Shown here piece by piece: positions 51,164-61,084 of a DNA stretch of 64,000 nt; position 1 is the first letter of the stretch; the number at the start of each line of letters is the position of its first letter. The notes beneath the pieces are model-generated. The model saw nothing but the letters and a program-made list of their open reading frames with translations, searched no databases and was not told the DNA's origin. The stretch is from Eopsaltria australis (Eukaryota; Chordata; Aves; Passeriformes; Petroicidae): contig JAVTVJ010000068.1 in assembly GCA_034509425.1 (NCBI GenBank), positions 558,001 to 622,000 on the forward strand, given 5' to 3'. Made by a program: the position numbers and the translations under genes.

Positions 51164-51318
51164 AGAGACATGGTAGGGTCACCAGAGATTTTCAAGACGT
51201 GGCTGGGTATGGTGGTAAAAAATCTCATCTAGGCACCCTTTCCCAAAAAAAAGTTGGACCAGTTTGGAGGGCCCTTCCAAGTTGGGCTGTTCTAAGAGTC
51301 CAAACTGTTCTATGAGTT
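51164..51318 (+). repeat. CR1 LINE 3' end, plus strand, head-to-head with the previous one
   Basis: On the plus strand: AGAGATTTTCAAGACGTGGC, TGGTAAAAAATCTCATCTAG, AAAGTTGGACC, GGGCCCTTCCAAGTTGGGCT, ending TTCTAAGAGTCCAAACTGTTCTATGAG. This is the forward CR1 3' end of a different subfamily from its neighbour. The frame reads SPEIFKTWL..VKNLI, equivalent to the SLEVFQARL..LNNLV of the minus-strand copy, so the two copies overlap in ORF2 content but are not reverse complements over their full length. Confidence 0.8.
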
Positions 51319-54300
51319 TAAAAATTGCTTGTACCTGCAGCATGTGTACTTCAACATGCAAATTCCCTCTAACAGTCTTCTAGAGGAAGATTTTAAAAAT
51401 TCCTCTCATTCCATAAATATTTAAACATACCTATGCTTTCAAGTATGTGAATGTGTGTCTTTTAAGCACTAACATGAAACAACGCGTGAACAGAACCTGT
51501 CACAAATAAACAATGCTTATAACAGCTAGAAAACACCTCCTTAGGGTGGCAGTCCAAAGTATAATTCACAAACTGCTATTTGGAATGCTGCAGCATCAAC
51601 AGATACAAGCATGAAATGTAGGTAATGTTCACTGATATTATACAGTTCTTAAATTGTGCTTGGTTTATACCTTAAACTAAACAATGAGGTACACAGAAAT
51701 AAATTAGGTTACTACAATATAAGCAATAAGATACCCTAGTAAATATTGCTTAACTCTCTTCCAGGTATTGCTTTATATTTCACTTTTCCAGGACTAAATT
51801 CACCTTGCCTTTCTTTTTTTCCTTAGATAAACCTGTCTAGTAGAAAAAAAAAAAAGCATATGTATTCCACAGACAAAAGATGTGAGATTGAGAATTATCT
51901 CATCTGCAACAGGGCTTTTTTAATTGATGATGCATTTTGCCTTTTTTTCTTTCTTTGTCTGTTATTAATTATTTCAGGTATTAAGAAAAAATATTATTCC
52001 TAATTGTAATTTTTCTGTCTATAAAGCTTTTACAGTAACAAAGACAGATTATGCTTAGCTGAATTTCATTTATAGTATATAAAGGTCAGTTGTTTATCAA
52101 TATTTCTCAAATAATTATCTCCCATATTTTCCTTCTTTTCAATTGTTTATTAAAAAGGTACTACCTATACCCTGTCATTACGTTAAATTAATGAGTGGTC
52201 TGACTTTAATCAACATTCCTGTTAATCACAGAAGCTACTATATTTCACTAACCTAAAAGAAAACATACTTCCTGTGTTGCCATGGGGTGGTGCAGACCAC
52301 ATTCTTTGACACTGCTGTGTTTATCTGTATCTTTCTTCAGTCACAGCTCTGAATGCTTTAGAAGGTAGGATACAAAAATATGTAATCTATTGATATAGTG
52401 TCCTATAGAAACTTCTTTTTATTATAAGAATGTTATGTTGCTGTAGAAATTGAAGATCATTATTTGATTCTAAAAGATACCACACTGCATCTAAGTCTGT
52501 TGATGAAACACAATGTTGAAATCTATTTCCTCTGATTATTTGTTTGTTAAATTATGTTGACTTTATTTTACTTGTGAATTGAAGACAAATACTCTCTTGC
52601 TAACAGTAAAAATCCAGTCTCTGGTCTCACAAATTCAGCATGTCTCTGTATATCTACAGCAAGAATGCACTGTTAAATCATTGGAAGGGAGAGCTGGCAA
52701 GCTTTAGAAGAAAGGTCTGTAATACAGTGTGAACTGCTGATCTGCAGTGATATGAAAAAGAAAAAAGCTGGTCAGCAAACTCCCTATGGGAACAGCTGAG
52801 CTGAATCTTCCTTTTTAAACATTCATTGGATTTTTTCCCCCCAGTTATAAGCCCTTTTTTCACATTAGGGGTTTCTCATTAGCACTGCCCTCCAGCAAAT
52901 CATGCAGAGAATCAACTGCACCCTCTACTTACCCTGCTCTCCAGAGCAGAGGGATCAGTAAAATCAGTGTTATATCCATCAAACATTGCACAGTCAAGTA
53001 CACATGATGGCTACAGAATTTCAGCATGTGACCTGGAAATTTTAATACAACAGCAAGTGCTATATCCAGTAAGAGACAGAGCTTCTGTTATTTACTTTGT
53101 TTTTTTAAAAGGAAGAAAGGGTTTGCTGCCCGTTCAAGGGCTCTTTCTCCTCCAGTTTTCACACCACCTTCACAATATCACACACACTTGATTCAACAAA
53201 AGCAGATGAGATGTGAACCCTCACTGAGCAGAATGCCAGCTGCAAGGGGAGCTGCATTGCAATTATGCTGCCCTGCAACCAAAACCTTCTGCAGGAAAGG
53301 TGTGGATGCTGGCAGCATCTCTGACAGAGTTATTTCAAGCAATTCAAATTTAAAAAGAGCAGCTTTTGTCTTTTATGTTTCTATTTGCTACCTCATCACA
53401 ACTTTACCGCTTTCTTGCATGGCTTTTATTTAATCACAAAAATAATATGAAACCTTTAACTTTTCATTCAGTCAAAATGCACAGTACTTCAGGTAAGGAG
53501 ACTGGTGAAAGAATCAGTGATGCAATTTGTTTTAAAAAATGTAAAAATTTTATTTCCATTTTCCAATAAACATTTTTATTTTGTTGTGTGGAAAAAACAA
53601 AAGCCAGAAGACTGCTCCCAGTCTTCACTACTTTGCCTACAAGATCTCAAATTTTTTTCTTGATGCTTCTAGGTGCAACCGATCCTATTGGTTTCTTTAA
53701 TCTGCTCTCAGTGTTTTCTTTTTTCCCTGTAGACACAGAAACTCACTTAAAACTTTGACTGGTGGAGGACATTTACCTCTATCTGACTTGTATGTATCAA
53801 AACCTGAGATGAGGAATCTCAGAGCTTCAGCTTTCTGTGTGCATAGAAGGAGTTTAGCAGCTTCTGGAAGCAATGTTAAATGAAAGGTGGTGGTCACATC
53901 CAACCCACAGTTCCTCTGGCACTCAACTCTCTACACAAGGACATGTTTTACTACCAACATGAGTAATCACATCTAGACTCCTTTAAAAAAATACCTCTTC
54001 ATCTCTTCTCTGTACATGAACTCCAGCTGTTCAGATCTGCTCAGATACCAGGAAAACTTATCAACAAACTGACCAGGAAAATGGCCTTTCCTTTAATTGA
54101 CGTCTTCCTCTGATTCTACACACCACTGTCAGAAAAAGATCACTGTAAGACAGTTCTGTCAGCAGTCATGTGTTTCTGCAGAGTCACCCACCCCCATTTT
54201 CTGCTTAGCTTCTCTCAAAGTAACTTGACTGGATAAGGGCTCGGCAGATCATTTTCTAAAGGTTACTCATTAGAAACCTCTCCATGTCACCACCTTCTGG

Positions 54301-57300
54301 AACTCATGTGGGGGATGAGATCATGGCCTAAGAAAATTCATGGATCTCTCCTACAGGAAAACCTCTGCTTTTGCATGCCACCTGCCAGAATATGCAAAAT
54401 GGGCACAGGAGGCCAAAACCTCTGCTCTTGTAATAGGCACAGCTCCACCGAATATAATGAGATTTTGCATACTTATGTTAGTAAAAAGTTTGGCTGTGGG
54501 TGAATTTTGCCAGTGGAGGCAGGAGCTCTGGATACTGAGAGCTCTGTTGACTTCAAACCCACATACAGAGACTGTGGATACTCTAGGGCCTGGTTTGCAC
54601 ACCACAGGTATGTAACAAGTTAAAAGACAGAACTGTAACTCAGTCTGATAATAAATCAGATACAAGATACCCTCTCACAGTATAAATGTATAGTACGCAA
54701 CACTTCTGCAAAATGCTGATCTGCAAACTTTATTAACATTGCATTATTTCCTCACTGCCCTGAAGCATAACAGGAAAAAATGGTCAATCCTACATTCATA
54801 GGATGGGAGAAGGAAGAGAAGGAGTGGAATTTATCTCTGCTTTAGGGATACTTCATATTAGCAGCCACCAGACAAAGTGGATCAGCAACTTCAATATTGC
54901 ACATCCCTTCTCCTTGCCTCTCAGATTTGCTTCAAAACTATCTCAAACCTTCTGCCTCAATGTACATTGAGTCCACAGGGACCAAGAACAAAGTAAAGTC
55001 TATTGCCATCCAGCTCTCCTATAAAAAGCACTTACTGCTGACTCCTTTCCTTTCCTGGTGGCAGAAATGGTGGTTGAGATATGAAAACTGCCAGAGGTAA
55101 TTGGAAGTGTGATGTACTGCTGAGCCTCACAGTGATCTAAGAGTAGTTGAGAACATCAGCATCATAGCTTTATAGCCTATCTCCTGGTGTCTATAAATCC
55201 CAGCTTTTACTACCTTTGTTTTCATCACGCCAATCAAAGGCTTGATTGCCCAAGGAATAAATTACCAGATAAACTGCAATTTGGAAACATCTCTCTGTCC
55301 TTGACAGTTCCTCTCTTATTCTGACATTGTATGTATACTCTGCAGTACTATTATGCAAGGTGTTGCAGGAATAATCCAGATTTCTGTGTGATGTCATAAC
55401 ATGGAAAAAGGATAACATCATCTCTAGAGAGTGCAAGATGAGTGTAGTATGGAGATAGACTGATCAATGCATTGGAGCAAGGAGAGCTAATTAATGTGGG
55501 GAGAAGTGTAGGGGCACTCTGCCTCGTAATGTAGCTTGATATGATGAGAAAGCACTTACCTGGTAGAAAAGGTTACAATTGATAGTATCATAATAGGCTT
55601 AGTGGAACACATTATGGATTTGGGAGGATGTATGTGTGTGGTACACTGCAAATGCAATACAGGCAAGTTGAAGTCAAAACATAGTTTCAAGGAAATTTAA
55701 TATCTAGATCTAAATAACTGAAATAACTTCAGAATCTGTAAATTCCCTCAGGGGGAAGCAATTTTATCTGCTGTGCAAAAGGTGTCTCTAACAGTACTTA
55801 AACCATTGTTCTTGAGTAGTTATTAAACCTTCCTCAGGCCTACACTGGGGTTATTTTAAAACCCATTAGGATAAATACGACGTGCATTACCACAGGCAGC
55901 CCTGAAAGTTAAGTACACAGCTTTTAAAACAAGTCCATGGGATCAGGTGCTGGTGCACAAGGGAGTGCTTAGTGAATATTCCACTTCTGGTACAGCTGAT
56001 GTGCAAGTAGGCTGCAAAATCTACTGCAAGTTAGAGTAATACAACAAAGAGAAACTAAAGATCATTTCACAAGTTTGGGCCATCTGTGAATCAATACACG
56101 TATGTCTGATAACAGTAAGTGTGAGTGATCTCTGGTACTTCTTGCAATTGGTAGGTTTGGATATCAAATTGATCCATCTATGAACTCGTGTGTCTTTTAA
56201 GTGATGCATACTCAGTTTTTTAAGAGTACCCCCTAGGGAACAGTTTTCATGTACTAGCCTGAGCATTTTCACAGCCATAGGAAGCTTGAGTTTCCATCCC
56301 CCCAGCTGAGATGGAGTTAAGTCAAGCCCTTTCTGTGGGTCACTGCTTTAAAATCTATGACTCTATGGAAAAGGTGGCTACACATTTACAATTTGGAAAG
56401 CACTCCAGGCTTTCTGCAAGCCCTTGAGGCATGCTAAGATCATATCTAACAAATTGAATTCCTTGGAGTAATTTGATGTAGGAATACTTAGCTTTTGAGT
56501 TTTTTAATGGAGGCAGGTATTTAGGCATCTATTTCCATCAATACAGAATCACTCTGGGCATACAAAGAACCAGAGCTTAAAGCTTCCAAAGAAGAAGCAA
56601 CCTGATAGCTTCAAACATATTTTCATGCCCCAAGATCGTGCTCTGAGCAGCAGGGGAAGGTATAATAAATGTCCACAACATTTTAGATTTGTAGACAATT
56701 AGGTGTGAGTTTCTTGCATTGTTCTACTGAACCTAGTTGCCCTTGGATTGCACTGCTGCTGCCTAAAAGGGATAACTTGGATTTTATTTTTAGCCAATGT
56801 CCTACACCTTGATGACTGAAATATAAATAGCACATTGATTTTCAATCTAAACTTTATGTCACCTAATTTGAAAGAGAGGTATTTTAGTTGTTTGTTGGGG
56901 TTTTTTAAGAGGAAAATTATGTGTTTCCAGGCTTCATAGTACTTTGCTTTCATCTTATGATGAAACTGACTGCCACATTCTCAGATAGTAATTACAGAGT
57001 ACATGAGGATTTGAAATAATCAGAAGCATGTCCAAAAGCAAAGGTTAGGTACCACATTCATTTCTGATTTGTGCCTACGTGTTCTCATTCACTGTGATTC
57101 TGAAGGCATTTGGAGAAAGATATGTAGGAAGGTTTATTAGAAAATCCTATTTTCCAGGATCAAAGCCAAAAGAGAATCTTAAAATATAGGAAAATTTGGG
57201 TGTGAAACATTGAGAAAAAGTAGGGCACCATTTCAATCTTTTCCTTTTTCCATGATGAAAGAATACCAAGTATTAAAAAACAAAAGGATGGAGAAAAAAC

Positions 57301-58471
57301 TAGAAACTCTGACAGTCCCAAGAGTTTAAAGCTACTTGGCAAATAAAGCTGTTGAATGCTAAGAGTTTTTTGGTTTTTTGGTGGTAAAGCATTTGCAATA
57401 AAGGTGTATTTTTACTGTTAAGCCTTGGTTTTCTGCTAACCTTTCTGCTGGGACCAGTGTATTTTTTTTTTTGCCTAAAAGCAGCACAAGCACTGTACAC
57501 TTGCATGTTAGTTTTGCATGACAGAGCAGAGATGTCATGTGGAAAAAAAGGATATGCTGTAAAACTGATTTCCAGCCAATATGGGCCATGTACCACCCCT
57601 ATAAAAATATTGCAAGATTTCTCATTTACTCAAGTGACAACTTCAAAAACTCTTACATTTCCTCCATCAAAAAAGCCTTGATGTACAGCCTGTTGAGTAT
57701 AAAATTGCCCAGAAAAGACTTGAAGGGCTCAATTCTCAGCCCAATATATACACAGGCATAGCTCCCACAGCCTTCAGGCAAAGCCATGCTGATTTGTGAC
57801 AGGTACCAATAACTTCTTGGGTCTCAGCTCTGAAAGGATTTGAACATTTTTTGCTACGTGTCAGCAAACATTTATGGCCTTCCAGGTAGTGCTCCTGCAG
57901 GATCAGGCTTCTCAGGACAGAGAGTTCCTTTCTCTTGGGAGTCCTATTTGCTTTTTCAAAACCAGATCCTAGGAAAAGCTTTCTTTTCTCTATCTTCTAT
58001 TTTCCACTTTTCAGTCTTCATTTCGTACCACAACACACTTTGACCAATGCTGAATAATCCCCTGAGCTGCTTCTGTTTCATCTTTAAATGAAATAGGATG
58101 TTTGGCTACATTTCAGAAATGATTCAACATCTTAATGCATTACCTCATACTTGTCCCATTCTCGTCGTCTCTTTGGGCTTATCACTTAGAAGCTCATTGA
58201 TATTAGGGCATGAAATTAATTTAAAATGCAGCAGGTATTCCCAGTCACTCCACATGTATCCCAGCAAATAAGGACAACTATGGGAAAAGGTGACCCTGTA
58301 TTCACTCCATGCCTGGAAAAAAGCTTGGCAGCATTTGAGTTCCTACCTGTTCATTCTTTCAAGCTATGCGGGAAAGAAACCTGAACTCCACTGTAATTTT
58401 GATGTGGAAGAGGTCTAAAAATGGACATGACATTGTCTGTGCCCTCTGACAGTTCTCCTGATCTACCACTC

Positions 58472-58496
<25 letters not shown>
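58472..58496. repeat. (CT)n microsatellite
   Basis: 25 bases of pure CT alternation in intron 3, likely length-variable between individuals. In the direction of the gene it is a GA repeat. Confidence 0.95.
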
Positions 58497-58502
<6 letters not shown>

Positions 58503-60039
58503 AAAGGAGAACATGGATGATTTCAGCTAACAAATTCCCTGTCAAGGCACAGGCAATGCCCTTGAACTCTCCTGCCTGCTTCCCCATCACACTGTAACTT
58601 TTGATCTCTTGACAAAATACACTAGAGGCCATGCTCATTGCATTGCTGGCTCAAGGATCTGCATCTTCAGGAAGTGGGGATTCATAGGTCTGGCCAGATG
58701 AACCTTTGATACGTGCTTGTTGGTGGCTTTGGGAGATGGGATTTAATGGCCAGAGTCATCCTGCACAGTCCACGGCTTATACTTGCTGTGAGTGAATCAC
58801 ACTAAAGAAGCAATTCAGTTTCCTTTTCTCTTTGAGGCTTTTAGTGGCTGTAAAATCAGAGAATATGAGGTTTATGTGGATTTAAGCTTTATTCTATACT
58901 AAGTAATCAGATTTGGAAAAGTGTTAAAAACAATATTACATTGTCTGGGCATGATTCAAAGAATCCTCAAACCCAGATTCTGATGCCAGAGGCACTTGTG
59001 AATATTTAGCATAAACCTCACATTCAAATTCCTTGAATTCATAGTTTTCTTCTATTTTTGCCTCTTATTCAGCTAAAGAAGCTCAGGATTTTCCAATACT
59101 GCTTTTCAGCTATGGAAGAAATACGCTCTTAATTAGCTTTGATCCTGCAGAACATTAACTGGTGCTTCTTTATTTTATTGGCTCTAATGCAAACTTCAGG
59201 CAAGTAAGGTGTAAAATATATTGAACACTACCTAGTGTCTCTCAGTTATTTAAAAATAATGTGAAGAGGCACTAGGCTTGTTCTAGAACAAGTAGCAATG
59301 ATTTCCCAAGACAGACAATTTCCAGTCTCTTCAAAATGTTTCTATTATTCACTTTTCCACCTTAATTGGAAGAAGCCTGATTCTTTTGTGTTTTTATATA
59401 TAAAATATCCAGGTTGTATCTTTGAAGAAATCGTTACCCTAGCTTTTATTCACCACACATATAATTTTTTAGCACGGAGTATACTTTTTGATAGCTGCAG
59501 TTAAGCTGTTACATAACACATTTAACGGCTTGCATTGAAGTAGGGCTTCTTCATAAAAACTGCATTCATTTTACTTAATGACAACTTTTGCACTCTGATC
59601 TAATTATGGGATCCTAAACGTCCTCTATTTGGTTTGCTTGGCAAGGCTGTGGCAGCAGTGGGAGTTACAGGGGTGGCTTCTCTGAGAAGCAGCTAGAAGC
59701 TGACAGAGCCAATGCCAGCTGTCTCCAAGATGAACCCGCTGCTGGCCAAGGCTGAGCCCATCAATGACAGTGGGAGCACCTCTGGAATAACACAGTTAAG
59801 CAGGCAGAAAAAAAAAGCAACCCTGTGCAACAGAGACTGCAGCTGGAGAGAGGAGTGAGACCATGTGAGAGCAGCAACTCTGCAGACACCAAGAGCAGTG
59901 CAGAAGGAAAGGGAGGAGGTGCTCCAGGTGCCAGAGCAGAGATTCCCCTGCAGCCCATGGTGCAGACCATGGTGAGACAGAATGTCCCTCTGCCACCCAT
60001 GGAGGCCCATGGTGGAGCACAGATTCACCTACAGACTCT

Positions 60040-60350
60040 GGAGAACCCCATACTGGAGCAGGTGACTGCCCAAAGGAGGCTGTGATCCCATGGGAAGCCT
60101 GTGCTGGAACAGTCTCCTGGCAGGACCTGTGGATCCAGGGAAAAAGAATCCCATGTTGCAGCAGGTTTTCTGGCAGGACTTGTGACCCCAAAGGGGACCC
60201 ACTCTGAAGCTGTCTGTTCCTGAAGGGCTGCACCCTGTGAAAGGGACCTGTGCTGGGGCAGTTTGTGAAGAACCACAGCCTGTAGGGAGGACTCACATTG
60301 GAGAAGTTGGTGGAGAAGTGTCTCCTGTGAGAGGGATCCCACACTGGAGC
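60040..60350 (+). repeat. degenerate tandem repeat within the LTR
   Basis: Six or so units of about 45-55 bp share the pattern CC(C/A)(A/T)GGGA..., then (C)(A/T)CTGGAGCAG and a CCTGGCAGGAC-like or GTTCCTGAAG-like piece. Examples start at GATCCCATGGGAAGCCTGTG, GATCCAGGGAAAAAG and CACCCTGTGAAAGGGACCTG, and the run ends with GATCCCACACTGGAGCAGG. This repetition keeps several frames open on both strands. Confidence 0.65.
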
Positions 60351-60379
60351 AGGGGAAGAATGTGAGTGATTTGACTGGT

Positions 60380-60385
60380 AATAAA
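60380..60385 (+). terminator. LTR poly(A) signal
   Basis: AATAAA inside the solo LTR (GGTAATAAATTAAATT context), in LTR orientation. It marks the R/U5 side of the element. In the plus direction it would stop antisense transcription before exon 3. Confidence 0.6.
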
Positions 60386-60956
60386 TTAAATTAATTTGCC
60401 CAAGTTGAGTCTGTTTTGCTTGTGATGGTAATTGGTGAGTGATCTGTCCCTGTCCTTATCTTGACCCACAAACCTTCCCTTATATTCTCTCTCCCCTGGT
60501 CCAGCTGTGGGGGAGAGTAATAGAGTAGTTTTGGTGGACACCTGATGTCCAGACAGGGTCAACCCACCACAGATCTTTAGAAACTCAGATCTAATTAAGG
60601 AATCCTAAAAGAAGTGCTTGTGTTTTTTCCAAGTACGATAAAAAGTGAGAAAAACATTTCAGCCAGTCTGAAAATATTTCCTTAAAGGACTACTGTAGAT
60701 AATGACAAAAATGTGATTATGAATGGTTTAGCACAGAGAAATAAAATGAAAGTCAGTATGTTTTTGTACAGTTTGGAAAATACTGAGTAATAAAAGTCCA
60801 ATGTGAAAAAATGTGTCTTACAAGTCAGGATTAAAAAGTAGACAAAGTCAGAGGCAGCAATTAGCTATTGGTTCACTGAAGCCAATGGATGCTACACCAC
60901 TGACTCCATTGGACCTATTATTTTACCTCAAAAGAGGAAATCCTTTGAGTCCTTAC

Positions 60957-61084
60957 CTGTACACTGGTAAGAGTCGTGTATTGATAAGCTTTGACTACCA
61001 GGTAGTTGGCTTCTATATCTATTATCCCCAGGATCATGTACTTCCACCATCTCCTCTTCAAAATTGCCAGCAAGTTTTCTTCTC
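60957..61084 (-). CDS. SLC35F1: SLC35F1 exon 3 (first coding exon in window)
   Basis: This internal exon (128 nt) encodes 42 full residues starting [16 protein letters not shown] and ending TSVQ, about residues 118-159 by human numbering. It carries a basic KRRWWK stretch followed by a hydrophobic segment ([14 protein letters not shown]), typical of the SLC35F subfamily of the drug/metabolite transporter superfamily. The acceptor is CCGCAG at 61085-61090, with a rather poor pyrimidine tract. The donor is GTAAGG at 60951-60956. The exon begins with two bases completing a split Gly codon (upstream intron phase 1) and ends on a codon boundary. The protein is a multi-pass membrane protein with no firmly established substrate; family knowledge suggests solute transport in endomembranes, with brain-rich expression in mammals. 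Exons 1 and 2 were looked for between 61.1 and 64 kb and not seen. Confidence 0.96.

Larger units (their letters stand above)
59626..60571 (+). mobile_element. solo LTR of an ERVL-type endogenous retrovirus
   Basis: About 946 bp with no internal retroviral sequence on either side. Landmarks: TTACAGGGGTGGCTTCTCTG, GAGCCAATGCCAGCTGTCTC, GGAGAGAGGAGTGAGACCAT, a series of 45-55-bp degenerate units (60040-60350), poly(A) signal AATAAA at 60380-60385, TAATTGGTGAGTGATCTGTC and the end GGGTCAACCCACCACA. I recognise the layout of an LTR family frequent in songbird genomes and attributed to ERVL; the exact family name needs a library match. It is antisense to SLC35F1 and ends 385 bp from exon 3. Overlapping ORFs on the minus strand (up to 182 codons) come from the internal repeat. 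The 5' boundary is approximate by about 10 bp. Confidence 0.8.
59592..60609. repeat. 27-bp imperfect direct repeat flanking the LTR (59592-59618 and 60583-60609)
   Basis: Both copies contain GATCTAATTA and ATCCTAAA with the same spacing, matching at 24 of 27 bases. The left copy ends 7 bp before the LTR, the right copy starts 11 bp after it. ERVL insertions normally duplicate only about 5 bp, so this is not an ordinary target-site duplication. Confidence 0.7.
48608..60956 (-). other. SLC35F1: SLC35F1 intron 3
   Basis: Phase-0 intron of 12,349 bp. It contains a GC-richer block (50230-50815) ending in a perfect hairpin, a head-to-head pair of CR1 tails (50914-51318), a CT microsatellite (58472-58496) and an ERVL-type solo LTR (about 59626-60571) within 0.4 kb of exon 3. 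The rest, including 51.3-58.4 kb, is A+T-rich with no recognised element. Confidence 0.9.

Noticed and set aside
59796..60344. 182-codon minus-strand frame and several overlapping frames
   Set aside because: They lie wholly in the LTR and follow its internal repeat; antisense to the element, so not a retroviral protein.
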